Below, piece by piece: positions 46,423 to 58,675 of a stretch of 64,000 bases of DNA. The position numbers and the translations under genes were made by a program. The stretch is from Viridothelium virens (Eukaryota > Ascomycota > Dothideomycetes > Trypetheliales > Trypetheliaceae), in contig ML991797.1 in the NCBI GenBank assembly GCA_010094025.1, forward strand, positions 124,001 through 188,000, read 5' to 3'. Under the pieces are notes generated by a model. That model saw only the letters and a program-made list of their open reading frames with translations, was not told the origin of the DNA and ran no database searches. How positions within the stretch are numbered: position 1 is the stretch's first letter; every line of letters starts with the position of its first letter.

Positions 46423-47736
46423 CTAGCGTCTCACGATTTCCATGACTTTAACCGCATCGCCAGTCGATGGGCTGCGTGATTTATGTCTCACCCAGGCGTA
46501 CTTCTTTTCTGGCTTCTTCTGCTCAATCAGCAGCCGCTTGCCACGATGACGGCGCGTATGTTCGAAGAGGACGTCGGTTTCGTGACGGTCCATTTCACGA
46601 AGGATTATGATGTAATTGGGATCAGTCTAACTTGAGTGTTAGCTAAGTCATTTTCGTCCCTAAACCGGGAGGAGTATTCATCAGGAGGGGAAGCATAAAG
46701 ACCGACTTACCCTATCGAACTCATAAGGGAGATTATAATAAATCAATGTATCCACACTTAGGTACTCCTTATGAATCTTCGGATACGTGGGCTGTTGGAA
46801 TGGAACCGCCCTAATCTCTCTTATTTTTTCCTTCTTCTCTTTCTTGTCTTTCTTCTCATGCGGATGCAGTGCCTTCTCAATTTCATGCTCCGTATATCCT
46901 GCCTTTCGCAACCTCTTCACCATCAGTTCTTCCGCCCTCTCCTCCTCTTCTTTCTCTTCCTTTTCCTTCTTCTCCTTCTTCAACTTCTGCTTCAACTCCC
47001 ATTCTTCCTCTTCCTTCTTCTCCTTTTCCTTCTTCAGTTTCTGCTTCATTTCCCACTTCTCCTCCTCCTCCTTCTCCCTTTTCTTCTTATCTTCCTCCTC
47101 ACGCTTAATACTCGCGCGCAACTCCATCTCCCTCTCCTCCTTCTCCTTCCTCTCCTTCTCCTGCTTCATCTTCCACTCCTCCACCGCCCTTTCCTTCTCC
47201 TTCTTCTCCTTCTCATCCCTCCTTCTCATCTCCGCCATCGCCTTTTCAATCCGATCCTCCTCATCCTTCCTCATCCGATCATCCCTCGCCCTCACCAACT
47301 CAATCTCCCTGTCCATCTTCTCCTGCTCGCGCGCTCGCTCCAACTCATACACTGCGGCATCGCTGCGCCCCCGACTCCGTGACCGTAGCCTCACCAGCTC
47401 GTCCCGCACGTCCAGGAGGTCGTCTTCAAGGACACTGCGACGGCCGCGGGGACTGCTCGGGGCCGGCGAGGGCGCGTTGTACGCGTGCGGCTCGCCCCGC
47501 TGCATTGCGTCTTGCGCGATGTCTTGATAGATGTTAACTTGGGGTACAGGCGCATGCCCTTGCGAGCGAGAGCGATGCAGACCGTTACCCCACATGTTAG
47601 CATCCGGATTCAGCCAGGCCTGCTGGTGGCGATGATAGGCGGCGGCGGGGGAAGGCCGCCGAGCACGTGCTGGAGGTTGAGGAGGGTAGTGGTACCAATC
47701 ATCGTAGTCGTAGGGGCCGGGTGGGAAGGCCGCCAT
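46423..47736 (-). CDS. Charged coiled-coil protein of the DUF8035-like fungal family
   Basis: Exons 47736-46711 and 46626-46423 join without phase change to give 409 residues. The N-terminus is Pro/Tyr-rich (MAAFPPGPYDYDDWYHYPP), then comes an Arg/Ser-rich linker, then about 170 residues of Lys/Glu/Arg heptads predicted as a long coiled coil. The C-terminus has YPKIHKEYLSVDTLIYYNLPYEFD and, across the splice, DPNYIIILREMDRHETDVLFEHTRR, which I recognise as the conserved ending of fungal DUF8035 proteins. Function is unknown. The second exon is too short to stand out alone and would be missed without the splice. Long frames on the other strand are shadows of the purine-rich coiled coil. Confidence 0.78.
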
Positions 47737-49407
47737 GGTGAGTGTTGGTAGAGATAGCCTTGCGCGGAGTTGGAGGTGGTCTATGCAGGGGGCACAAGGT
47801 GTTCTGACGGAGCTCTTTTCAGGAAATGTTCGTGTCCGTCTGCTTGACGAGTTTTATTTGCAGAGAAAAAGAAGGAAAATGGTGTGAAAGAAGTGAGAGG
47901 ATGTTGCCAATGGATTAGGCAGTCAATAATCCACTAATTTCGAATATGACGATATTGATAAGCGGAATGCGAAACGAGCCTTATAGAAATTTTCAGCTAG
48001 GGCGTGCAGGCAACAAGGCAGTGAGTCAATATGCGAAATAGGCAAAGACGCGGCAAAAAATGGTGAGGCCCAGCGGCGAGGATGAGTTCGTGGGGGCCGA
48101 AACGGACGAGATGTATAGCCAAAGTCCGTGACCGGTTTGCCTATATTGACAGTAGAGCGCACGAGGGGTCAAGCAACACGTAATGGCTATGCTGAGTAGA
48201 GAGGGTGACTTGCAGACGGTGCGATGGAAGCCAGGCCTCCAACGTGATCGCGACGGTGGCGGTACGGAATGAAGGAGATGAGACAGCCTCGTTCATGATG
48301 CGATGGGTGGTCCCGCGCCCTTTATCTCAGCTCGCTGCTGGCTGCGGCTCTGATGGGCTCTGATGCTGAACCACGGTGTCACTCCGTCCGCCATTAAGCT
48401 GTGCCCCAGTACTAGGTACTTGGCTTCTCCACCATGTTGGGCTGCAGTAGCGCCCCTGTTCTCAAGCGGCCACAACACCGTAGTCGCATATGCTAATACT
48501 CCCAGACCGGCTGCTTGCTTCTCGTCCATTGCCATTGGTAATATTCAGATGCCGACGCTTTTCTGTTATCACCAGGACAACTCGTCAGGGAACACTCGGA
48601 AGCCCGGAGATGCCTCTAGCAACAACTCAGGAGTGAGTGCCATGGAGGCTCTAAGAGAAGGTAACGATGCATTCAGCACAGTGGAGTTCCAAAATTGTTA
48701 CAGTTGTCGCTAGGATCCTAGATCCGATGCTGATCTGTGCTGGGAATAGCCGGCGACAAGTCTCCCTATTTTTGCGCAGTCGCGGCAAGCCAATCTTCAG
48801 CTGCGACCTCTTCTGGCCAAGTTTCGAAAACTAAGGCCACTTTAAGCGAACAACATCACTAAGGCGACAAACTGTTCGCCATCATCATCTCGAATTCTCC
48901 ACTTGAAGCCCGGCCGAAACACAGGAGACTTTAGCATTCATACGGAATAGATTGGCGGCAGTTCCTGTCATTTGCCGGCGCTTCAACATTGGCAAACCAC
49001 AGCCATGGGATCCTACATCCTTAAGCCACTCGGCTTTAAGCTGAAGTCGCGCGAATGAAATGATAATCGGTCATGTGAAGCACACGACCGCTAGCTGTGC
49101 TCTGCAACTGATCGCGCGTTTACCGTACATTGGACTGTGGCGCTACCGTTCTGCGCCTCCACGCACAGCCGTCTTGATTGCTCTCGTCCTGTGGCGTGAC
49201 AGCTACCACCACCCTGTACATATCCGGCATTCATAAGAAAAATACCGCACAGAATTTATGACTGCTAATAGGGTCAGCCGCAGGCTTCGATCCTGTGTAG
49301 ATCCCGGAGATGCAGATTCCTGCAACGCTCCCTCATATTGCGGCACTGTCACCTCCCTGCACAGTGACGTCATTCTTCAAGGCAACTTGCACGATGCGCC
49401 TTGCTGC
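47737..49407. other. Gene-free stretch of 1.7 kb
   Basis: The left third is the promoter and leader of the coiled-coil gene. Short frames on both strands have no motifs and no splice continuation. I see nothing else. Confidence 0.45.
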
Positions 49408-49880
49408 CTAGGCTTGTCCGGCCTTGAAGAGCTGTTCAATATGTTCTCGACTGTTCTTGTATGTCGTCTCGAGATAGTTGAGCTTCTTCTCGAGATTTGA
49501 TGTATCTGATTTGAGTTCAGTATTTTGTGCTGTCAGCTTCCCCTTGAGGTCACTGGTTTCGGTCATCATAAACCTGGTGCAGTCGTAAGATAAATCATGT
49601 AATCTTGTCCGGCAGAGTCTACGGAAGACTCACATTTTCCCAACGCCCTCGTAGACGTTGGTTTTGTCCGGTAATGAATCGACCTCGTTCAGCGTCAACT
49701 GCACCATCCGGCTGTCGCGATTTTTAGACGCGATCTGGGCCTTCACTACGTTGATTTGCTGTTGTGATTGTGCCGCTTTTTGTTCGATTTCTTGCAGAAG
49801 CTGTGAATGATCTAATTAGTGACGGCTCGGACGAGACTCCTTCGCATTACCTTTTGTAGGGCTTCATTTGGTATCGACAT
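49408..49880 (-). CDS. pfd1: Prefoldin subunit 1
   Basis: Beta-type prefoldin subunit of the hexameric chaperone that delivers actin and tubulin to the CCT chaperonin. Three short exons (49880-49851, 49800-49634, 49573-49408) close in frame to give 120 residues, the normal size. Two long helices flank a short beta hairpin: MSIPNEALQKLLQEIEQKAA and QINVVKAQIASKNRDSRM, then VDSLPDKTNVYEGVGKMF for the hairpin, then LEKKLNYLETTYKNSREHIEQL. The NVYEGVGKMF motif is specific to subunit 1. None of the exons forms a long open frame, so it is easy to miss. By chance or not, its client beta-tubulin lies 2 kb away. Confidence 0.9.
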
Positions 49881-50334
49881 TTTTAGTTTCGTCTTCTGCC
49901 CAGATAGAAGAAGAGTGAAGGTCTTTTGAAAGGCGCTGATTGGAGCGCAAAGTCTTCGCACTGGCAAGGGTGATGATCAGCTAGGCACGTGCTAGCCTCG
50001 GAATAATTGCCGATGACCTGAGGCATGACGCAAGGTTATGTGAATTGGGAGCGAGCGATCCTAGGGTGCTAGGGATTCCCGATAGTACTGTAGGCTACAA
50101 CTTTATCACTTTAATGTCCGGATCTGAGTTGAAGAAGTCATTTCGATCCAATCGCAGCACGGCTGCTACAAGAAATTTATTAGCCATCTCTAAAAATATG
50201 CCCTTTAACACAGGCCCAATTGACCGGTAACCTCACCGGTACTGAATGACAAAGATCTCTCACCCGCTGCCTCCGGCCTTAATAGGGCCTTACAGCCTCA
50301 TCAGATCCCTTTCGAACGGTACCAAAATATTTCA
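49881..50334. promoter_or_regulatory. Divergent promoter region, prefoldin 1 and ceramidase genes
   Basis: These 454 bp lie between opposed start codons. No TATA box is clear and no gene lies within. Confidence 0.45.
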
Positions 50335-51483
50335 ATGTCCTGGCTACCATCCATACCATATCCTCCCTCAAAGGATGGATTCTGGTCGCCTGTCACATCC
50401 ACCTTGAACTGGTGCGAGGAGGTTCGCTGGGCCGCTCTTCATATGCTAAGTTTGATATATGCTAATTCCTGCCCAAGGATTATTATGCGACAATATATTC
50501 GGCTGAGATAGTCAATACCCTCACGAATCTGCTATTCATGTACTGCGCCTTCAAGGGCATTTTCAATTGCATTCAAAATGGACATGATAGAATATTCTTA
50601 ATCACATTCATTGGATACTTGGTGGTAGGAACTGGTAGTTTCATGTTCCACACAAGTCTCAAGTGTATGCAGCCAGGAAGTCAAGCGGTTGATCAATGCT
50701 GAGAATGCACTAGATCCGATGCAACTGGTCGACGAATTGTCCATGATATACACGACTTGCTTGATGTTCTATGCTACCTTTTCTTACGGACGGACTCAGC
50801 AATACGCCCTCGTTCTCGGATTATTCCTCATGACCTTGGCCCTATCCATCACTGGGTATTATCATTACCTCCAAGATCCCCGATTCCACCAAAATGCATA
50901 TGCAATCCTGACGGCGATTGTTCTCCTCAGAAGCATGTACATCATGGAACTCAACATCAGACCATCGTACAAGGCCAAAGAGCGCGAACTACAAGAAGCA
51001 AGCGAGGGCAAAAAGACATTACCTGCTGAGCGAGAGCGACAAGACAAACGAGACTTGAAGATATTAGGCAGTATGTGGACAATGATAGCATATGGGTTGC
51101 TAGTCTTCTTAGGCGGCTTTGCCATCTGGAACTTGGATAATGTATATTGTTCGAATCTTCGGAGATGGAGGCGCCAGATTGGGCTGCCGTGGGGCATCCT
51201 CTTAGAAGGACATGGCTGGTGGTAGGTGACAGAGCTTGTGGATGGCTCCAGATTTGAGTGTATTGTTGCTGATCTTCTTTTCAGGCATCTCATGACCGGA
51301 ATTGGCGCATACTTCTACATCACCTGGGGGATCTGGTTGAGACATTGTCTGGATGGACGGCAAGATGAGTTCGAGCTGCACTGGCCACGAGCAACGACTT
51401 CATTGCCGATGATCGTAAAGCGCAAGGTCATGAACGGTTCGGCGAATGGTTCGGCGAATGGTTTTGCGAAGAAAACCTCCTAG
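50335..51483 (+). CDS. Alkaline ceramidase (Ypc1/Ydc1 family)
   Basis: ER membrane enzyme that hydrolyses (phyto)ceramide to sphingoid base and fatty acid. Exons 50335-50421, 50478-50664, 50714-51221 and 51285-51483 give 326 residues. Family marks: an N-terminal FWSPVTSTLNWCEEDYYAT, the GTGSFMFHTSL helix with the conserved Ser and His, the YPMQLVDELSMIY helix with an Asp, and GHGWWHLMTGIGAY, where a His-x3-His pair supplies zinc ligands. About seven hydrophobic helices are visible. The third exon begins at ATCCGATGCAACTG, so the upstream ATG inside the intron is not the start. The C-terminal tail carries a 12-bp tandem repeat. Co-directional with beta-tubulin. Confidence 0.93.
51433..51468 (+). 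repeat. 12-bp tandem repeat in the ceramidase tail
   Basis: Three copies of a 12-bp unit encode Asn-Gly-Ser-Ala, Asn-Gly-Ser-Ala, Asn-Gly-Phe-Ala just before the C-terminus. It lies in frame in a cytosolic tail and may vary in copy number between strains. Confidence 0.8.
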
Positions 51484-51888
51484 GTGATTTGTCTTCTCGG
51501 ATACCATGCTGTATTGTTTTCTTTCCTTTCGACAATTTTGGCGGACTCGTATAGACTCAATTCGATGCTGTCAGCAGTCGCCGTAAATTTAATAGACAAC
51601 AATGATTGTGAAGACTGCAGTGTTATCTTGTAGTTCAGAGTTTTGAACGTAGAGTTTGTAACGCGCCAGGAACGGCAAGGCGCGTGCTTGAGTCGCGGCA
51701 CCTGCTTTAGCGCGGCCCTCGCTTTTTCCACCCACAACAAATCGCTCACCGCTGTCACTTCTTTCCCCCCACTTCGACCTACCCTCGACCACCCCTTTAC
51801 TACCTGCTCAACGAGAAAGACTGAGCCAAATTTACTCCCTTTCTTGATCTTTCGAGAGCCTTCAAATTTTTCGGATCAATCAGAAATT

Positions 51889-53627
51889 ATGCGCGAGATT
51901 GTACGTTTGAACCTGACACTGGTGCCTTGTTTTCACGCGTCTCCCCTTTCTACCCCGCGTATTGAAAGCTTCAAAGACTTCTACTCTTTTCGAATGGAAA
52001 ACTAATTCAATCTTTGGTCCACATAGGTCCATCTTCAGACCGGCCAATGTGTAAGCTAAAGCCTCCCATCGACGCTGATCTATCATCTAATAATCGCAGG
52101 GCAACCAAATCGGTGCTGCCTTCTGGTTTGTTGACTCCTGTCAACATCACACATTTTCTAGCTCACAGTCGTATCAGGCAAATCATTTCTGGTGAACATG
52201 GACTTGATGGCTCTGGCATGTAGGTCCAAAACTTTTCTATGAAGGTCTTCGGAAATTTCTCTGCTCACGTATGACCAGATACGCAGGTAGCTCCGACCTC
52301 CAGCTTGAGCGGATGAATGTATACTTCAACGAGGTCTGTCGTTTCCTTGACGAACTACGGTCCTCCTTATAAAATCTAATGGCTATCAGGCATCTGGCAA
52401 CAAATATGTTCCTCGTGCTGTCCTCGTCGATCTGGAGCCCGGCACCATGGATGCTGTTCGCGCTGGTCCGTTTGGTCAGCTTTTCCGTCCTGATAATTTC
52501 GTCTTCGGCCAGTCTGGTGCTGGTAACAATTGGGCAAAGGGTCATTACACTGAGGGTGCTGAATTGGTGGACAACGTGTTGGACGTCGTTCGTCGCGAGG
52601 CTGAAGGTTGCGACTGCCTTCAAGGTTTCCAGATCACTCACTCTCTAGGTGGAGGTACTGGAGCGGGAATGGGTACCCTCCTAATTTCCAAAATTCGCGA
52701 GGAGTTTCCGGATCGCATGATGGCAACTTTTTCTGTCGTCCCCTCACCCAAGGTCTCCGATACCGTCGTTGAGCCTTACAACGCCACGCTTTCCGTCCAT
52801 CAACTTGTTGAAAACTCAGACGAGACTTTCTGTATTGACAACGAGGTGAATTGAAAGGCTCATTCGCGGGAAGCTTGTCCACTGACTAAATTTCTCAGGC
52901 TCTCTATGATATCTGCATGAGGACGCTCAAGCTCAACAACCCTTCATATGGTGACCTGAACCATCTCGTATCGGCTGTCATGTCGGGTGTGACAACTTGT
53001 CTTCGATTCCCCGGTCAGCTCAACTCGGACCTCCGTAAACTTGCTGTCAACATGGTCCCCTTCCCTCGTCTCCACTTCTTCATGGTTGGATTTGCACCTC
53101 TCACAGGCCGCGGCGCTTACTCTTTCCGTGCCCTCAATGTTCCCGAGCTGACCCAGCAGATGTTCGACCCCAAGAACATGATGGCTGCCTCTGACTTCCG
53201 TAATGGCCGTTACCTCACTTGTTCTGCTATTTTCCGTGGTAAGGTCTCCATGAAGGAGGTTGAGGACCAGGTTCGCAACGTTCAAAACAAGAATACTTCT
53301 TACTTTGTTGAATGGATCCCTAATAACGTCCAAACTGCACTCTGCTCCATTCCGCCACGTGGTCTCAAGATGTCTTCAACCTTCGTTGGAAACTCCACCT
53401 CTATCCAGGAGCTATTCAAGCGTGTAGGCGATCAATTTACTGCCATGTTCAGGCGCAAGGCTTTTCTACACTGGTACACTGGTGAAGGCATGGATGAGAT
53501 GGAGTTTACTGAAGCTGAGAGTAACATGAACGATTTGGTATCTGAGTATCAGCAATATCAGGAAGCTTCCGTATCCGAAGGCGAGGAGGAATATGACGAG
53601 GAAGCACCTGCTGAGGAGGAAATGTAA
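51889..53627 (+). CDS. tub2: Beta-tubulin
   Basis: GTP-binding microtubule subunit and target of benzimidazole fungicides. Seven exons (51889-51900, 52027-52050, 52100-52125, 52178-52219, 52279-52333, 52390-52845, 52899-53627) give exactly 447 residues. The start MREI is the translational autoregulation tetrapeptide, and a 126-nt intron follows it. The [15 protein letters not shown] loop is intact. At the benzimidazole sites the protein has H6, F167, E198 and F200, the sensitive states. The M-loop reads [11 protein letters not shown] (274-284) instead of the usual TSRGAHSFRAV of many ascomycetes, and the tail ends EEAPAEEEM. It may be a lineage variant or the second beta-tubulin paralogue. 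Divergent paralogues exist in several ascomycetes. Confidence 0.97.
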
Positions 53628-54145
53628 CTCAGAGTTCAGAGTCAACGGTCATAACTGGAGGAGAAACGCGAGGATACCAAGACAATATGGACTTGTGTTC
53701 AATGTGCGATGGCGCTTGGTGGGAGAACAATTCAGTAGTGGACACAATTGATACTGATACTCTTAATTAATTGAAATAATGACTTACAGCTCATACGCGA
53801 ATTCGAGTAGTTTGTCAGGATCAAGGAAGGCGTTTCGAACGGGAGCGTTCCGGCGATCTTTTACGCGATGCGGACAACCATCTTTCTTCGCCGAGCCCCA
53901 TCTCCAAAGCTTGTTCCTATGCAAATGCTTTACGATTTTGACTTTCTCACAGGGCGCCAAGCTGTACCTCTGAGACTTGGCCATCGACAATGACGGTGAA
54001 CAGGAAGCGGAAAAGCAAGTCACCGATCTCCGGATGCCGAGGTACGCAGAGCCTACCGACATGATTTGTTCTCGTCCACAGCTTTTTCTCGGCCGTTACA
54101 ACGCTTCCACCAGACTTTGGAACCCACAGCTGAGAAGAGCTCTCA
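53628..54145. other. Intergenic stretch with an unassigned minus-strand frame
   Basis: Tubulin 3' UTR and promoter of the thioesterase gene. A 92-codon frame on the minus strand (54062-53784) has a basic, Trp-containing segment (HLHRNKLWRWGSAKKDGCP) but no recognised family. I leave it as a weak candidate. Confidence 0.35.
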
Positions 54146-55214
54146 GTGAGCCCAATGCTGATTGTAGGGCTAAGATGTATTGCGGCCAATGCGGCTTTAG
54201 CTCGGAGTTCGAGGACAAGCCAACGGAGAATTTTTACTCAGCTTCCCCGGCATAGGAGTCTCGAATCGGGAATATATATACAAACAGCTCGCGGATTACC
54301 TAGTCTGCGGCGTGTCTATACCTCTGGAGCTGGTCAGTATATCTGGCATGGGCGCATTTCGTGAAGTAAAACTGATAAAAGTTCAAGATCCCTCGTCATC
54401 ACCCAGTGACCAGCCCAACTCCCAAGAGACCCTCAACAACCCTCGCAAACGTTCTTTCCTCAACCGTACAGTGCGATTCCTCCTCTTCTCCATCTTCTTC
54501 ACCTCCGCCGGCTTCGTCATGGCCACCGCCCCCATCGCCCCCACAATCAACGGCCTCCTCAACCCGCCCACAGACGCCGAGTCCCTTGAGCTCTACGACC
54601 CCCCCAACCCCACCGCCGCCTCCATCAACGCCCTCATCCTCTCCCACCCGCTCTCCCAATCCCTTCGCGCCGACCCCAGCTTCGCCGAGTCCCGTCCCCA
54701 CATGAAAATCCCACCCGCAGCACGTCCCAACAACCTCACGGGCGGCACGCTCCTCGGCGACGACAAAGTCGTGGTGCCGCCTCTCGTCTTCACCGAGGCG
54801 GAGGGGAAGTCGCTCGTCTCGCTGCAGTATCTCGGGTCTGCACTGTGCGGGCACCCGGGAATCGTGCATGGGGGATTGTTGGCGACGCTGCTGGATGAGG
54901 GGCTCGCGCGGTGTTGCTTTCCTGCGCTGCCAAATCGGGTTGGGGTCACGGCGAGTCTGAATATTGCGTATAAGAAGCCGTGTCGGGCGGGGCAGGTGGT
55001 GGTGCTGAGGGCGACGACGGTGAAGGTGGAGGGGAGGAAGGCGTGGGTTGAGGGGCGGATTGAGACGCTGGGGGAGGTCCTTGAAGAAGAGGAGGAGGTG
55101 GGGGGAATGAGGGTGAGGAAGGTGGGGGAAGGTGAGGTTTTGTGTACCGCCGAGGCGTTATTCATTGAACCGAAGGCGGCAGCGACGATGCCGAGGGTGT
55201 ACTCGACGCAGTAG
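54146..55214 (+). CDS. Mitochondrial hotdog-fold thioesterase family protein
   Basis: PaaI/4HBT-like hotdog protein with a mitochondrial-type N-terminus. Exons 54146-54332 and 54382-55214 join in phase 1 to give 339 residues. The first exon reads MSPMLIVGLRCIAANAALAR with many Arg and Ser and no acids, as in a matrix presequence. A hydrophobic segment follows (FLLFSIFFTSAGFVMATAP), so it may be anchored in the inner membrane. The hotdog core holds the family motif GHPGIVHGGLLATLLDEGLAR, with the HGG turn, then VEGRKAWVEGRIETL. A start at 54312 would drop the presequence, so 54146 is preferred. The coding strand switches from C-rich to G-rich near 54,790. Confidence 0.82.
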
Positions 55215-55861
55215 GATAGGGGTGACGGAGAAGAGATGATATCAGGGATGGCAATCGGTTTTAGTCAACGAAACCTACCTGTGTGATGCGAAATACGTGG
55301 GCCGTCTTGCATTCGACACAGATTTTGAACCATACCGAAGGCTACTTATGAGGTCCTCGGCTAATTCAGGCGTTGCGGGTACAGGGATTGCTCATTCACA
55401 CTATAATAAATGTGTAAGCTTAAACACAACGATAGATATAGATTTCATTTTCTTCCACGGTAGCTGACAGCGAGAACTAGCCGGATCTAGCAACACCACC
55501 TCTAACACTTCAGACCTTCGAAGATCACCAGAAACAGCGGCAGGCGCTCCAGCCTACTGACACTTCCGTGTGATAGCGAACCATGTTACGTGACCTTACT
55601 GCATTCACCACATGAAGACCATACGTGACAAAGCCCATAGGCCTCAGAACCGGACTGGCCGCCATGTTCACTTCCACACGCTCGGGGCACCTCCGGTGAC
55701 ACTTGTCCGCTGTCTTGGATTTTGGCAAAATATAAACGAGCTACAAGTCTAGCGGAGGTTGCGAACAGAAGCAGCTGCCTGTAGGGCAAATCCTATCTCT
55801 CCTTCGTACGGGCAGTGAGGCCACCAGCTTCGAACGGATTGTATCCTTCCCTATTCCCACG
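55215..55861. other. Intergenic stretch of 0.65 kb
   Basis: 3' flank of the thioesterase and promoter of the next gene. No gene is seen. Confidence 0.45.
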
Positions 55862-56970
55862 ATGTCTCAATTTTCACCGTCAAGAGGTAAAGACCTTTCA
55901 TTGTTGTGCTCCGTAGTGAGCCTCGGTTTTTTATTCCTATTCTCCTCTATGCAACCTGGGAGGCCCCAACCATCGCAAAACTCCTCCTAAGCTTCGCTTA
56001 TCCATGTACAGGTACGACCGTTAACGCCTCGCCATCTATTAACTTAGAGGCTATCGAGGCCTGGTACGTCGTTCGATTAGCTCAATACCACTCTGAAAAT
56101 GCCGGGATAGCGGCTGCCAATGCTGAGCTCCAGGCGACCACGGTCATGAGACCAGGTGTTCGGAATGAAGAACTGCATTATTACATACAGACACTGCGGC
56201 CCCAGCCCGCTACTCAACTTACTCCGCCAGCAGCTACCGGCGTACGCCTCTTCCAGATGGCGAGTATTAGATTCCAAATTTGCGAGACCCGACGCATGCT
56301 CCAGAACTTGACCCCTATACCTGAGGTCTGTCTCCTCGTTTCCTTCATTCGCCAACCCGTCTACCGAATAGACACACTCGTTACTTCTTACGCTTACACC
56401 TCCCTCCCAACTGCCAACTTCGCTTGTCTTTACCTTGTAGCATGGTACAAGCATCATTTCCCCCGGCCTCCGACAGCTTATCCGCATTACATACCCTTTT
56501 ACAACATCACTAACAAGGGTGAACTCACTCTCTCCGTTACTAAGCCTCCCCAAGACGCCTCGGATGAGCATACGAGCAGATTAGAGAATGAGCTCCCTTC
56601 TCACGTCTTCCAAACATTCCGCCGACCGATAGCAGCAACCGTGGAGGGGCAACAGTTGGGGAGCATGGTCTATGTCATACATCAGACGAAGACAACGGTC
56701 AGCGAATTGTCCATTCAGGAGACAGAGCAGACTGAGTTTGCAGTCGGAGAGGTGCATTCGACATTGGAAGGGGCGATCAGGGCGTGCCGGGAGGGAATGT
56801 ATGGTTTTGAGGTGGCGTTGTTGGGAAGAATGCATAGCGGTGTGTTGATGCCAAGAGAGACGTTAACAGTAGAATGGCGAGGGAAAGAAACTCCGGATGA
56901 ATGGTCCCCGGAGTGGAAATTTATGGTTGTAATTGAGGCGGTCGCCGTAAGAAGGGAGTCGACGGGTTAG
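55862..56970 (+). CDS. Hypothetical protein, about 327 residues
   Basis: Not recognised. The best model starts at 55862 (MSQFSPSRG) with exons 55862-55886 and 56012-56970 joined at GTTVNASPSINLEAIEAW. This gives 327 residues and removes a hydrophobic upstream stretch that would otherwise look like a false signal peptide (frame from 55906). The protein has no clear membrane segment and few charged repeats. It contains a helix SINLEAIEAWYVVRLAQYHSE and a late WSPEWKFMVVIEAVAV beta-like segment. Long open frame and normal codon use support a real gene. No operon-like relation with the neighbours; the function is unknown. Confidence 0.6.
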
Positions 56971-58675
56971 GGAGAGAGAGTTCGGAAATGCATATGCGAT
57001 GGGCTGAGTCGAGCGAGAGTGATTAATTCTCCTCGAGGGACCGTTGAGATGCAGAGTTGCCGGGAAGGGAAGGTGGATTGAGGCAAATGACCATCATGAT
57101 CCCCTTATCCCCCTGCGAGTAGATATCTCCTTGGCATTTTTTGATACACTCTAAATTGCCTCCCGGAGATACAACAAGAAATGTCGGCAGGCTACATTCT
57201 ACAAGGCATAGGATCTTGGTTGGGACTCCCTGAATTGTAGAAGCTGACATACGACATTGAAGATCCTCTTCTGGTTCTAGTTTTTTTTTACTCCTACGAG
57301 GCTTTCTCTGTTCTTCTGTGTAGGTGAAATTTGCTAAATCATCCCGATAACGTACAGGTCAAAATATCAGCAATCTTCAATAGCATCAACATTCCTTATT
57401 TCGCCATTTGGCACTGTCATTCTATTCCGTACTACGACTATACTACATTACTAAGTTACGACAAGTTCAATGGAAGAGAAATGGCCAGAGGACGTAGCTC
57501 GGCAAAATTTGTCTATACCTTAAAACCTAAATCGACTAAAACCTAAATCGACTTAAGTAGATTCCCAAGAATAGCTCAACCAAGCAACCAGTCCAAATCA
57601 CCAATGGCGGCTTGCAAAGTCGTGTCGCAGCTTCTAAGCGTAAAAGCCATGCTGCACATAATGATACACATCCTAGGAAAATGCCGGAAGGTCTTGAATA
57701 CTAGCGTCATAATATCTAGCGATGGCTTTTACTGCTAGCTTCTAGAGAAAAACCACGAAGAGCTCATCACCTATTACAAAGCACGGCAACGTGCCATTTC
57801 GTGGGATTCACTCGTATATGCACGTTTCAGAGCGAGAAAAGAGACAAGTTCTCTAAAAGAAGCACGCCAGTCGAGATCTTCGTCAGCAGATTTGCAGCAC
57901 ATGCCTCATGCTCGGCGTTGGCTCGGAGGGCGCACTGAGCATAGTGGATGAGATTTGTCAAGATGAACGTGGACAGCGATGACAAGGGCTGATATATGCG
58001 TATATCCACTAGACCCAAAGAATGTTCGAGTACACTTGCGGGATCGTGAGTTGCATGCTATCTGGAGTCAAGCTTGAATTTAGTATGCAACGAACCCTCA
58101 GAAATTGCGGCCTGGATTAAGTCCGTAATCATCGTGGCAAGAGGAGGTACCTGTCTTGCTCGGATCTGTGAAAATTTCATGCCCTCTGCTGTAGGTGGGT
58201 GCGAAGATCCTGCTTGACAAATCTGACTCAGAGAAGACGTAAAGGATAAAAGCAACGTTATGAGTCCACCTATGTAACTCCTATTTCAGTCGACTAGTCA
58301 AATCACACGAATTACAATAGAGAACTTGTGGTTGGCTTTGATGTAAATAGTAACTAGAGTACACTGATCTTCGTACCCTGTACAATCACAGTACGTACAT
58401 CGATCCAATCGATGTCCACGCACAGAGTGGTGTGAGGATCGTGAAGCAAAAGCCAAAGCGAGAGAGGAGACAACCCGTGTTTCCTTGCAAAATTTTCAAA
58501 AACACCATCAAATGCGAAGAATGCTAAACGAAGAAAAGCAGAATTCCTCGGCCATCATATGGGTAGTCCCCTCCAGGAAGAACGCCAATCATCGTAAGAC
58601 TAGACCCCAATATCTACATCAAAATACTCCTCCCTTCTATATTCAACTCATGACCCTCCTCCCTGACCAATCCTC
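56971..58675. other. Gene-free stretch of 1.7 kb
   Basis: Contains a 75-codon frame on the minus strand (57250-57023, MSASTIQGVPTKILC) that might be a small protein but has no recognised features. A 15-bp unit (AAAACCTAAATCGACT-like) is duplicated at 57523-57555. The rest, AT-rich in part, shows nothing I can name. Confidence 0.4.

Noticed and set aside
46771-47527. Long Ser/Phe- and Leu-rich plus-strand frames
   Set aside because: They are antisense to the Lys/Glu-rich coiled coil of the DUF8035-like gene; purine-rich coding DNA produces such shadows.
55906-56011. Apparent hydrophobic N-terminus of the 327-residue unknown protein
   Set aside because: It is better explained as intron; the GTAAAG donor at 55887 and the TACAG acceptor at 56011 join a short first exon in frame.
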